Positions 35,600-47,250 of a stretch of DNA of 64,000 nt are shown piece after piece (within the stretch, counting starts at the first letter, position 1; every line of letters starts with the position of its first letter). The notes beneath the pieces were generated by a model. That model was not told the DNA's origin. It did not search any database and saw only the letters and a list, made by a program, of their open reading frames with translations. Made by a program: the position numbers and the translations under genes. Source of the stretch: Acorus gramineus (lineage: Eukaryota > Streptophyta > Magnoliopsida > Acorales > Acoraceae); NCBI GenBank assembly GCA_030737835.1, contig CM060847.1, positions 18,031,280 to 18,095,279 on the forward strand. The letters run 5' to 3'.

Positions 35600-37336
35600 A
35601 GACATATAGTTATGCCTTCCGCAACAGTAACACACCCGGGTGAAATCTATACCCACAACACTTGCCCTCTCCTTGATGCCAAACATGGTCATGTTTATTG
35701 TAACTTTAGTTTACATGAACTTTTATGATTATCAATATACATCAGACTATGTTTTTTAAAATAAACTATAAAACAACTTTTTATGCTTGGCGAGGTAGTT
35801 AAGATGTACCATTTGTGGGTGTCCTCACCCTCCTCGGCTGTAGTTATGAGCCTTAATCCCCGTTATTATTGTATCCGTTCCTTGTGGATCTTTCTACTTA
35901 AAAAAAAAAAAAAAACTTTTTATTATATGAGAGGACATAAAAGAATATTAGTCATTTGTAAATAAATAAAAAAACAGAGCACTGGGTGTTCAAAATAAAA
36001 ATGATTTAAATAGCATTATAAGTTATAATCTTAAAAACACCATTTACCTAACTTTTAAATTCTAACATTTTTAAATTATTTTAAGTTTAAATAAATTTTA
36101 ATAAATTTAAACAAACATACAACAAATATATATTTTAATATAATAACTATAATTCTCAACTTATAAGTTGTATCAAACATGTACTTAAAGATGGATAAAC
36201 AAAAACAAACCATACTCACCTCCTTAAGCATAGTTATTGGGATTTATTTTTATTTATCAATAAATACCTATTATATTTTTCCCATGTGTTTTTCAAGGAT
36301 TAAAAATTTCTCACTCCCCAATCCATTTACTTATTCACAAAAACAAACTTTGGACGAAAAATAAGGAACAAAGGATTACAACAAGTAGGAGAAAAAAAAA
36401 GCAATTCATATTGAATTAAGCTACAAGATTATGTTATAACCAGTTGTATTTTTAATCATATATCACCTAAATGCATATAACATATACTAGTGAGGTTGAT
36501 TGTAACAGTGCCCTAAGTTATAACTTAAACCAACATGAGTAAAGATTTGAGCACTTGATGTGATGGGCACCATCAATCAACAAAACTAGCTTTGTTTGTC
36601 AGTAAATATTCCTGATCACGTGGCCATCCACTGCAGATTCCAAAACCAATAACAGAGATTTTATATGTCCAAGAGGCTCAAAGCCTTGCCTTACTGGAGA
36701 TGTTTAGCCCAGCTGAACAACCACTCACAGGATTACACATTAAAATCCTCTTCAGGAAAAGAAAACAGGCAACTCCATTGCAGCTCGAAAATGATTACTA
36801 CTCGTTTAAATTTGCCAGAACTCATCAGATCATGTTCTGGATTCTGTCTATAATCAGATGCAATTGAGAGTTTGCATGCCTTCATGGATTGCCTGAAAAA
36901 AAAAAGTAGAATTGATGATATTAGAAGGTACCCTGTAGAATTTAACTGTTCCATTTGGGGGCTTCGTGATGCAGATATCAATGATACATTTCATCATACA
37001 ATGTGTTCTATTCTTTTGATATATATACCCAAGAAATGGAAAGGAAATAATTAAACTACACCATCTAATCTAGAACCTTGAATACTGTTTATCATAGGAA
37101 TCTGAATGGCTGGAAACCACAACTGATTCAAATGATCTACCAAAAATATTAAACAATGAGATAAAGTGCATACACCTAGTTCACATCCAGTGTTGTAAAA
37201 TATATCAGAGAATTGCTAGCACCCATTTTTTATCTCAAGTTTTACTTAGACATGTCTGCTTGCACTATAACATGATATAAAATTGAGAGGCAAGTGTTAC
37301 CTAGTACACGTGAGTGTATCCCCACAAAATAAAATC
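35600..37336. other. Gene-free stretch, 3' flank of the At4g15545-like gene
   Basis: It is AT-rich with many poly-A runs. The part nearest 37336 is probably the 3' UTR of the minus-strand gene. No further gene is recognised. A possible SINE-like piece lies near 35785-35900, ending in poly-A. Confidence 0.45.
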
Positions 37337-40300
37337 TTAATAAATATTGCGGTTGAGCAACCTTTGAAATGATACGTAAAGATCCTTGTTTTCTACACCA
37401 AATATATCTTCAGCTTTCTTCAATGTTTCCTGCACAAAATAGTGTAGACTTCTTATGACAGAACAGAGTTTATTTAATAAAACTAGTAATGTAAAACCAG
37501 CCTTGTCATTATAAAGAAAATAGTAAAAATTACCTCACGCGGCTGCCTTTGGGCATTGAATTCTTTGATGTTGGCTAAAAATGCTCCAAACTGCTCGTAT
37601 GAGAGACGGCTCCTGCATTACAACACACCATCGGAAAATGAACTGACCGCTAGTTATAACATAAAAAAGAATGATGGGCACACAAACTAACCTGGCTTGA
37701 CGGAAGAACTCCTTTCCATCAATTCGAGGAGTACGAGCTGAGAGAAATATTAATCATAACTCATAAGAAACCACAAGTACAAAACATAGGTACCATGGTT
37801 TGTTGTTTCTGAGAAAATGTTTCAGACATGCAAATATAAACAGAGAACACAAACTTTCATAATATTTAGCACTCAAATTATTAGAAAAAATCTGTTTTTT
37901 TTTTTTGTTCAGCAACTCATTACCAGAATTAATTCTTTATACTCACTGAGATTATCAGACAAAAACTTGACTATTTTGGTGAAGTTGCATCCATATATGA
38001 TATGCAGTAAATGTTTTTCACTTACATGATTTAAGTGTCAGATTTTCACATTCAATGAAATGTATAACAAATAAGAAACACATGTCAAAGTATATATACT
38101 TCAGCAATTAAATTGTTTATTAGCTTTCTTAGAAAGTTTTAAATAATTAATTTGTCAGTGACTATTGCAAACCTGGCAATTTGCGTCCATTTGGAGGAGA
38201 GCTGGCTGCAGAGGACTGCTGACTTGATGAAAGCCATGGTGACATAGAAATTGGTGCATTGATGCGGGGTTTTGTAGGGGAAGCAACACCAGAGGAAATT
38301 TTGGGCGAAACAATAGTAGAGACACCTTTAGGAGATATAGCTGTTGATGTCAACTTAGGAGTTATAGTAGGAGTGAGTCTTGGTGTGATGTATGGACTTA
38401 TCCTTTGCCCGAGTTTCCTAGAGGCTGCATATTTTATGAGGAAATATGGAATGTGAGCATTCTTCATGGGCAATGGCAGAAGCAATAAAGGAAAAAAGTA
38501 TTTTCATACCATCTCGATTGGAATTTGAGACTTCAGACAGGGCACTGACATTACTTCCTGCCGTGTGAACAATAGACCTCTCGTCTGATGCGTTAAAGAT
38601 AAAGATAAATATGAGATAAACATCCAACTCATTGCATAAATTATATTGAACTTTTAGTATATACGAGACATAATTAAATGTGTGAGTACCTTTCAAAGAT
38701 GATCTTTTAGCAAGAGACTGATCATAGGTTCCTATATCAACAGTCACTGCTTGCTGGTATAGTTAAAGAACCAAGAAAGAGTTAAATAACAATATAAAGG
38801 CATTGAACCCCCCATCCCCCCCCCCCCCCAAAAAAAAAAAAAGTACTGTAGCATTTTGATGACCACACAGAAAAGCGAGAGAATAGGATTGACTTGACAT
38901 CTATTTAAAATTCTACAAGCTGTAACTGTGATTATGGATTAATCTTACAGATGGATTCTCATCGTTCAGTGATTGCATAAGCTGTCTCTTGAAAGTCTCC
39001 AACTGCCAAAAAATAACAAGGTTTATTTGGTTCAAAAGAAAGCATACACTGATAACAAATGGTGCAATGTTTACTAAGAAGCAATCATATATACACCCCA
39101 TCACTTTCCAAAAAATAGGAACCATTGAAATTTTTTATCCTTACTGTTCATAGTACCCAATTTGTTTTCCTCAGACAAAACATATTTCCATGTTCATAAA
39201 ATAGCAATTCAAGGAATGGCTTCATGATGTGAGTAAACCCTAGAACATACAATAAAGTATTGTGAAGCTAGATGGCTTCTTTAATTAGTATGTTGTATTT
39301 AGACCACAACCAGCAAACATGAAGCTAGAAAACTTTTTACATGACATCTTAACATCAAATAGAGTGTCCTTAAAGAAAGATGTACAGGTCAACATCCTAT
39401 ATTTCCTAATGTAAACGCTAAGATTCTGTTTCTGTTTACCTCTTCATTAAACAGTATTGCCAGGATTACACTGAACCAACAGTAACAGAAAAATGTCTGA
39501 AAATTTGCCTTCAAGATTATCTTCTGGAAATAAATGAGAACAGACCAAAAAGTTACAATAATAATTTATCTCTGGCTCAATAACTGGGTTTTGCATTTAA
39601 TTTAAAACTAGGATGCACATGGCAATTTGTAGTTCCAGAAGTTAGCCTATATGTATCAACAAATTTGTCAACAGTCCAACTCCAAAACAAGCTCTTAAAG
39701 TCTAGCAATTCATCTCAGTCAAACAGAAATAATTTAATAATTCTTTGCATAAATGTACTCTGTTCAACAAATCTCTGTCACCAAAATTTAGAGAGAGAGA
39801 AATTCCGGGGCACTATATTTAATATGACACATATGGTTCAGCTCTGCTGGGTACTCAGCAGATTTGCATTATCCAGTAAAAAGATTGGAATATCTGACGT
39901 GTCGTTCAGACTCGAGGGTGGTTCTGGATTAGGCAAATATAAAATGCATGCATACCATACAATTGTGTTTGATCACCAAAGTCACACATAATGCCATAAC
40001 GGAAGCTTGAAACATGGATGAACTTTTGAACCATAGTTTAGATAGTTCAATTGTTGATCTTTTTTTTAACAAGATTATACAAGACATCATGCAGACATGA
40101 TCATATTGATTCAGCAGGCAAACTTAGATAGGATAATGGGGAACTGGACTTTTCTCAAGTGGTGATGGGACTTAAAAGTTTCAGTTAACTTTGGCAGTTT
40201 GGCATCATGAATCAAACCCCAAGTGCCCTACTCATCCCTGAAAAGGGGAATTTCTAAGTACCACTCATAACTGCATTCATCTAAACTCAGCTTTTTGAAA

Positions 40301-41539
40301 GATATAGCGTGATGCCAACATCAAGCAGCATACTCATTCCACAAGTGAGCTTCGCCATTATATTTGAACCCAAGATCTATGGGGAGCAAGTAATCCCATG
40401 CTCTTTGATAGGCCTTGTAAGTGTTTCTTAGAATTGCTTACACGCAAACCCTTGTAATGGGGTTATTTATTCAATAATTCTCACCCTTGATATGGCCAAT
40501 TCTTAGGCTCCCTCCAACTCCAGGGAAATGCAAACAATACACCCCCCCCCCCCCCCATTTGAAAATTCAAATATAGATTTCAAGCAAAGTATATTGATCT
40601 AATATTTTCATTCTAATAATATTTACACAATAATTGGCTTGACCTGCACATTTTAAGCTTTTAGCATACCCAAAGCATGGAATTTCCATGATGTGCTACA
40701 ACATCAAACCACTTACCATTTGAGAGTAACCAACCAAGATCCAAATAAATAAATAAAAATTGGCATTGTAACAAAGTTCCAACCAACCCCTAACGATCCA
40801 AGTTCCAACAAGAGACTGCTTAATCAACAGGGCATTGTTAAATGCAGTCCTTATATGTAGCCCCGCGTGCATTTCCAATTTGCTAATGAGGTATATATAT
40901 ATACTTAATTAAACAAAACATACATTTGTTTTTGGGTAATTGGGTATATAATCCATAGAAGTATACACTTCATTGTCTATGAAAGTACATACTCTTTTTC
41001 ATGAACTACGGGTCTTTTTTCTATAATAAAATAGAAGGTAAAGCATGTAGAGACTCCTAATATTTTCGAAATAAAGAATCAAGATTCCTCCTTCATACAA
41101 ACATCTCACCTTGGCCAAATCCCGACTCATTTTCTTTGTACCAACCACCAACGCATCCCTCTCACTCGTCAACTTGACCTTCAAAAACAAACAGCAAATA
41201 TAAAAAAAGGGTCAAATCAACCGGATCAAAAAGGAGGCAAGCACGGTTTCCACCACTCGGAAACCTCACATTCTCCTCGATCGCGTCCCTCAGCCGCGCG
41301 TCCCCCTCGGCGACCGCCCGCTCGAGCTGAGCGACCTTCTCCCGGAGCTCATCGATCACGAGGTCCTTCTCCGCCGTCCTCTGCCGCAGCCTCCCCGTCT
41401 CCGCCTCGAGCCTCGAGACCCGCGACGCGATCGCCATGGAAGTGATCTTCCTCGCCAGGTCCAGCTGCTCGTACGGGTCCGTCGGGATCACCGACAGGAT
41501 CTCGTCCGGCAAGTGGAAGTCCGACCCTCCGTTCGCCAT
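37337..41539 (-). CDS. At4g15545-family coiled-coil protein (9 exons)
   Basis: Minus-strand exons are 41539-41270, 41178-41110, 39002-38949, 38753-38690, 38584-38510, 38424-38173, 37737-37692, 37612-37534 and 37429-37337. All have GT-AG borders with consistent phase. The product has 333 residues; the Arabidopsis homologue At4g15545 is about 337. The order of parts is: a conserved N-terminus (LPDEILSVIPTDPYEQLDLARKI split over residues 10-32); a heptad-rich coiled coil (about 35-140); a Ser/Pro-rich low-complexity segment with repeated TP and SP sites (about 190-260); and a conserved C-terminus (DGKEFFRQARSRLSYEQF, then NKDLYVSFQRLLNRN). I recall this family as NAI2-interacting, ER-body-related proteins in Arabidopsis, but the biochemical role is not settled. 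Intron 2 is about 2.1 kb. Exon 1 is strongly GC-rich. No breaks were seen, so the gene is probably functional. Confidence 0.93.
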
Positions 41540-42233
41540 CTCCGACCTTTCGAGGGGAAGATAAAAAAAAAAAAAAAGAAACCCTAGAAATCACGTGCAC
41601 AGAGTCGCATCGGAGGGAACGAGAGAGAGAGAGAGGGATGTTTTTCTTAGGTTTGGTTTCTTTATTTGAATTTATTTTATTGCTTTTTTTATGTGGTGGG
41701 TTTGGGTTTACTGTTTTGGAAAATTTTGAAGGGCCGAACCCCAATTTTCCCTCCAAACGTGGTGCGAAATTTGGGTCTGAAAAGGACTGGGCGAATTGTT
41801 TCTCGTGCCCTCTTTTGGAGGTTGGTGAAAGGGGTTGAAGTGCAATTAGGCCCACCGCCCATGACTCTTCTATTTGCGCCCCTCTCTTATAAAAAAATCA
41901 CTCATATTTTAGATAAGTAATTTAAAAGCTCCTCGTATTTAAATCCTAATCTAATTTTTTTTACATCCCTCATGTGTTTGTAAAACATGAGCGGACACGG
42001 TGGCGGTGGAGGAGTACCGTATGACAACGATCATGGTAGTGTTGTCAATTGTGGCGGCGCTCGCGGTTGATTTGAAAATAATAAGACATTAGTTAGGTTA
42101 TTATTAATTATTTATATTATAGTAAATATTATATTAAGGTTATTTTTGTCATTTTCATTTCTTGGTTAAAAACTAATTTTATTATAGTTAAGAAGAAGTC
42201 ATGCTCAACTACTATGTAAAAAATAGAGCAACT
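41540..42233. promoter_or_regulatory. 5' flank of the At4g15545-like gene
   Basis: Directly upstream of the minus-strand ATG lies a poly-A run (41563-41577 on plus) and a (GA)n tract (41621-41636, CT in the sense strand), common in plant 5' UTRs. Beyond it the sequence turns AT-rich. A small piece near 41860-41890 (CTATTTGCGCCCCTC) resembles the ends of the element at 42234-42868. No TATA box is clear. Confidence 0.4.
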
Positions 42234-42868
42234 CTGTTTTTATTTACACCCTTTTTATTCTCATGCACACCCAACATAAATGAATCTTTTTATGTTAAGT
42301 TCATAAAGGAATAAGTAGGAGGAGGAAAAGAAGGAGAGGAGGAAGAGGAGGAGGGGCCGGGGTGGGGTGGGGCGGGGGGAAACAGGGGGAGAGGGCGAGA
42401 GATCTGAGAGCAAGGAAAAGAGAGAGGGAGAGAAAGAAAGAGGGAGAGAGAGAGAGAGAAGAGGAGGAGGAGGGGTCAGGGTGGGACGGAGGAGGGTGGA
42501 GAGGGGCGGTGCAGGGCAGTCAACGGAGGGTGTACGACTCTGCCACTGTGGACGGCGAGGGAGCCCTCATCTTCCTCCTCTCCTTCTCTCTCACTCTCTC
42601 TTTGTCTCCCTCTCTCTTACTCACTCTCTTTCTCCCTCCCCTCCCCCTCCCTCTCTCCACCCTCCGCCCCTGCCACACCTTCCTCCGCCTCATCCCACCA
42701 CCCCCAAACTTCACCTCCTCCTTTCCTCCCCTCTTCCTCCTCCTCTTGCACAACCTAACATAAATGGATCATTTGCAAGATCCATTTTTTTGAGGTGTTT
42801 AAAGAACATCACCTATTTAGGTTGGGTGTGTTAGGAAAAAAAAAAAGGTGCAAATAGAGGCAGGGCGC
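42234..42868. mobile_element. Foldback element with purine arm and pyrimidine arm
   Basis: The ends are inverted repeats: TTTTTATTTACACCC and CACACCCAACATAAATG on the left match the inverse of CATAAATGG..., GGTTGGGTGTG and GGTGCAAATAGAGG on the right. Inside, about 42315-42500 is almost pure G/A and about 42560-42745 almost pure C/T. The whole can fold on itself. Open frames here (Arg/Glu-rich or Pro/Ser-rich) follow from composition and are not genes. Confidence 0.65.
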
Positions 42869-43129
42869 AATCAAAATGAGTAAAAAAAAAACCCCTAGTT
42901 AGGGATTCCTTCCGTTATCTGCGTGATTGCGACAAAAAAAAAAAAAAAAACCCTTTTGGCTCGAGATTGACTTTGGCGATGGCGGGGCTCCGCCATCACT
43001 GGGCCTACCCCTGTCGGCCGCCATGGGTGTGGCAACTCCACTTCCACCGCCTACCCTCACGGATTCTGCTGCAAAAAAATCCCTCCGCCGTGTGGAGGTA
43101 CCATCGACGGTATTTTTAATGCATTCAAT

Positions 43130-44548
43130 ATGAAAGCTCACAATGCATCTCCAAGCATAAACTCCTCATCACCTTCTCCACCTTCATCAACCCTCCCTAC
43201 ATCTACAGCTCAAACCCCTTCATCATCAACTCAGGCCATATCATTTGTTCCCCAAATCCCTTCAGAACCCTGTCACCCACCAAACCCATATATGAAAATA
43301 GGAAATCTATTAATTCACCCCCCTCTGCATCCTTTCCACCTCTTCCATCCAAGGGGACATCGCCTCATGGCCCTGCCCTCTCCAAATCCACCCGAAAGGC
43401 CATACCTGTCCCCCCCTCCCACCTCTGCTGAACACATCAAGAGCTGGGGTTCTCTTTTTCAAAATGGTTCTCCAAACCCCTCCCCCTCACTTGGTCTGCT
43501 TCGATTCATTGAACCTACATCTGAGGGTGAGTGTGTTGTGGTGTCCCTGAATCCAGCAGCCTATGCGAAAAACATCCAAAAATGGGACAACACCATTGTC
43601 GGTTATGTCATTGGTAAAACTCCCGCCTACATCCCATTCTTGCAATTCCTGCAAAATCTGTGGAAACCCAAAGGGGAGCTGAAGCTTCTACTTCACGGCA
43701 ACGGCTTCTTCACTGTCAAATTCAGTTTGGTTGATGATGTAAATTCAGTCCTAGAAGGGGGGCCGTGGACAATGGACCACCGTCCCTTCATCCTCCGCAA
43801 GTGGACCCCTGTTGTGCGCATGGAACAGGAACGATTGAGCTCCATTTCGATTTGGGTGAGACTGCCTAATCTCCCACTTCACCTTTGGGAGGAGGACTGT
43901 CTTAGTCGTATCGGAAGCATAATCGAAACTCCTCTCTATGCGGACTCTGCAACAATGTGTTGTAGTCAGACATCCTACGCTCGCATCTGTGTGGAGGTAC
44001 TAGCATCGAAGCCTCTTCTGGACTCCATTTTAGTTGATATTTCCCCGGGTGTTCATGAAACTCTTAAGGTCGACTACGACTGGAAGCCAAAAGCATGCAA
44101 ATATTGTCACACATTCGGGCATGACGATGCATGTTGCATTCTAAAAACTACTGTTGATAAGGGAAGAAAAGAAGCAATTAAAGCAGATGGAGCAAAGGGC
44201 AAAGACAACATTGTGCAGCAATGGCAAGAGGTTCAGAAACATTCCAACAAGGGGAAAGGGAAGATTTTAGAAGCAATGTCATCAGGTACACCATCTATGC
44301 AAGGAACAAAGGTCTCTCAGACAAACAAATTTCAAGCACTTCAGGATTCCACTCCTCAAGGCATGTCAATTAGAGGTTTTATAGAGGAACAGGGCACTCT
44401 TCTTCCCTCCACAAGTGGAGTTTTTGAGAATGCACAGTCTAAGCAGGAGCACAACATAAAGAATGTGGCCTTGGCAGAAGGTCACAGTGCACAACCTCAA
44501 ATTCAATTAAAAATTCAGGGTGTCAAGCAGACAGTTGAGCAGGAGTAG
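43130..44548 (+). CDS. LINE ORF1: DUF4283 and zinc knuckle protein
   Basis: This 472-residue open frame has a Pro/Ser-rich N-terminus (about 1-130) and a DUF4283 nucleic-acid-binding domain (about 130-270), including LLLHGNGFFTVKF, GGPWTMDHRPFIL and SISIWVRLPNLPLHLW. A CCHC-like knuckle CKYCHTFGHDDACC lies near residue 322. The C-terminus is Gln/Lys-rich. This is the plant L1 ORF1 type, an RNA-binding chaperone of the element. It has no internal break, unlike ORF2. The true start may be further upstream, since 42927-43133 is open in another frame. Confidence 0.85.
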   Translation: MKAHNASPSINSSSPSPPSSTLPTSTAQTPSSSTQAISFVPQIPSEPCHPPNPYMKIGNLLIHPPLHPFHLFHPRGHRLMALPSPNPPERPYLSPPPTSAEHIKSWGSLFQNGSPNPSPSLGLLRFIEPTSEGECVVVSLNPAAYAKNIQKWDNTIVGYVIGKTPAYIPFLQFLQNLWKPKGELKLLLHGNGFFTVKFSLVDDVNSVLEGGPWTMDHRPFILRKWTPVVRMEQERLSSISIWVRLPNLPLHLWEEDCLSRIGSIIETPLYADSATMCCSQTSYARICVEVLASKPLLDSILVDISPGVHETLKVDYDWKPKACKYCHTFGHDDACCILKTTVDKGRKEAIKADGAKGKDNIVQQWQEVQKHSNKGKGKILEAMSSGTPSMQGTKVSQTNKFQALQDSTPQGMSIRGFIEEQGTLLPSTSGVFENAQSKQEHNIKNVALAEGHSAQPQIQLKIQGVKQTVEQE

Positions 44549-45049
44549 TGTATCAAGGTTGGTCAACAGTCAGAAGTTGTTACTCAAGCCCAATCAAATC
44601 ATGGAGATACCACACAAACCCAACTGCACCCAGGAAGTCAAAGGAATGACACTCTACAGCAATTGGATGGAAACAAGGAATCACATTAAAAAAATCTTGT
44701 GATAGACCTCACTCCCTTGGACGACAATGCAAGGCGAGATGAAATCACAGCCTACTCCGTCAAACCAGTCCAAGACAATGGTGAAACTCCAAATTTTTCT
44801 CTACATGACCCCAAGAAATCTGCTGTAGTTAAGCAACCTATGTAACACCCGCTTAATAGAAATCCAGGAGGAGGCTCAAAAAAAAAAAGCAAAAATCAGA
44901 GCAAGGAACTTATTAAAGAATTCTTTCAAGGACTTGACGATGTTAGTCCTAAATCTGAAATAAGTGGTAAACCCCTCCCAAAAAACAGCCCTTCTCAAAA
45001 AAGGGTTGGGAGGAAACACCATTGACCTTCCCCTCTCTCAGTCGTTTTT

Positions 45050-46027
45050 ATGGAGAGCATCTTTTGGAATGTTAGGGGCTTAATGGGAAGTGAGAAGCAA
45101 TTGGATTTCAGAACTTTCTTGAGGGAGCACAAGCCAGCATTTGTCAGCCTCTCAGAAACCAAACTCAATGCCACAGGTCATAATGTGCTGTCTTGTAAGC
45201 TCCGCATGTTTAACTCGTCTTTTATCACGACAAATGGTCGTCTTTGCTTGTTCTGGAATAGCGATCTTGTGGAGGTTAGCATACTGGAACATACTCCTCA
45301 ACTTGTTCATTGTTTCCTCCATTATAAGAAAAATCATATATTTCTCCATGTCATCTCTGTCTATGCCGCTAATAATTTCTATGAAAGGCTCCAATTATGG
45401 AATAATATTATGAAACTGTCTGAGATTGTCAACAACACCCCTTGGCTAGTAGGGGGTGATTTCAATGAAGTAAGGTTCAGCAGTGAGAAAGTAGGTGGAA
45501 GTGCAATTCACTCAAGGAGGCTTCAAAAGTTCAACTCTTGCATTTCAAACTCAGGCTTACAGGATCTAAAGGCATTTGGACACACTCTTTCTTGGTCTAA
45601 CCGCTAGGTTACCTGTATTATGTGCCATTTAGACAGAATTCTTGTCAATACCCACTTCATTAATGTTTTTCCTCATTCATTGGTGAACTATCTAGCACCA
45701 GGTATCTCTGACCATTCTCCTATGAAGGTGGTCTTCGATCAGATTATCCCATCTGATCCAAAGCCTTTCAAGTATTTTGAGATGTGGGAAACTCATTCCT
45801 CTTTCAAAGCCACAGTGGAAACTGCTTGGAACTTAGAGGTGAGGGGTTCTACAATGTTCAAGTGGGTAAAAAAGTTCTCAGCCACCAAGCTTTCACTTAA
45901 GCAATGGAACAAGGACTGTTTTGGACTGGTTCAGCACTCGCTCCAGAAGTCTCATGAAAAGCTCTCTGCGGTACAAACCCTCCTTCAACAACAACCTCAA
46001 GATCTTGCTCTTATTTCTATGGAATAG
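45050..46027 (+). pseudogene. LINE ORF2, AP-like endonuclease part
   Basis: The frame begins MESIFWNVRGL and shows the endonuclease residues in order: N in FWNVRG, E in SETKLN, Y in SVYAAN, D/N in GGDFNEV, D in HLDRIL and SDH in GISDHSP. A stop at 45605-45607 and a second at about 46025 break the frame. The enzyme would nick target DNA to prime reverse transcription. The domain is otherwise complete. Confidence 0.88.
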
Positions 46028-46039
46028 TCTGCTCGAACA

Positions 46040-47250
46040 TTGTACTCTGGGAATCTTAAACAAGAAGAATGCTTCTTACGCCAAAAATCTAGGCAATTGT
46101 GGCTCTCAGTTGGGGACTCTAATACTCGATTCTTTTATGACTCTATTAAGAGTTGTTCTGAAGTTAATTCAATCATTCGGATACGCACACCATTGGGTGT
46201 TGAGCTTTCCGAACATGATCTGATAAAGGCTCACATAGTCAAATTTTATTTTGACCTTCTTAATCAGGACAATGGATCTCTTGTTCTGGCATTTTCTCCT
46301 TTTGGCTCTATCACTGATGCAGAAAAATTCTAGTCTTCTTGAACCTATCTCTTCGGAAGATATTCACAAGGTCACCTTCCGTCTCAAGCCTCTCAGCTCC
46401 CCTGGCCCAGACGGTATCCCTACTCGCTTCTTTCAGCTTTTCTGGGATCTGGTGAGCACTGATTTGGTAGAGGCTATTCAATTTTTCTTCTCCTCTAGGA
46501 GGTTACTCAGGCAGGTCAATCATTCTTTCATTGTGCTTGTACTTAAATCTCTTAATGCTGACACAATGGATAATTTTTGTCCAATATCTCTATGTAATAC
46601 CTTATACAAGATTATAACCAAGGTAATGGCTATGCGGCTTTGCGATATTCTTCCTCATCTTGTGAGTCAGCATCAAGCTAACTTCAGAAGCATCCACCAC
46701 AACATCTTGGCTTGCTCATGAGATGGTTAAATATCTCAGTAATAAGGGTGCATCGAGAGCTTGTATTAAAGTTGACTTGCGTAAGGCTTTCGACAGTGCC
46801 CGATGGTGCTATCTAGAAGAGATTCTGAGGAGCTGTAATCTTAATCCTCATTGGGTGCAGCTATGTATGGAATGTATCTCCTCTACCAAATATTCAGTTC
46901 TTATATATGGCTCTCCGGTGGGTTTCTTTTCCTCGAACTATGGAATTCGTCAGGGTGATCCCCTTTCTCCCCTTTTGTTTACTCTCATAATACAAGCACT
47001 TTCCTCTCTGCTTAACCATATGGTGGATGATGGTATTGTGGGTCTATATGTTCAAGGAAGATCGAATATTACTCACTTAGCATTTGCGGATGATTTGCTT
47101 GTATTCACTGACACTACTCAAGGCACGACTTTGGCTCTTCAAAGCTTATTTCATAATTTTGCAAGCTTATCTGGACTCCAATTTAATAATTCAAAAAGTC
47201 AGATCTTTGCAAGTAGTAATCTTGCATTGGTCTCTTCTCTCCACCTGTAA
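46040..47250 (+). pseudogene. LINE ORF2, reverse transcriptase part
   Basis: Adjacent frames carry SSPGPDGIPTRFF, DNFCPISLCNTLYKIITKV, IKVDLRKAFDSARW, YGIRQGDPLSPLLFTL and the catalytic FADDLLVF. These are RT blocks in the usual order. Frame breaks occur near 46333, 46721 and 47250. The thumb/C-terminal region continues past 47250 (YLGLPLFQGALSPK, then LLRDFLWHG) with more breaks. Confidence 0.88.

Noticed and set aside
36733..36981. Minus-strand frame as an extra exon of the At4g15545-like gene
   Set aside because: The gene already ends with its conserved C-terminus and a stop at 37337. This is more likely 3' UTR or flank.
42362..42834. Open frames rich in Arg-Glu or Pro-Ser
   Set aside because: They come from the pure purine and pure pyrimidine arms of the foldback element.
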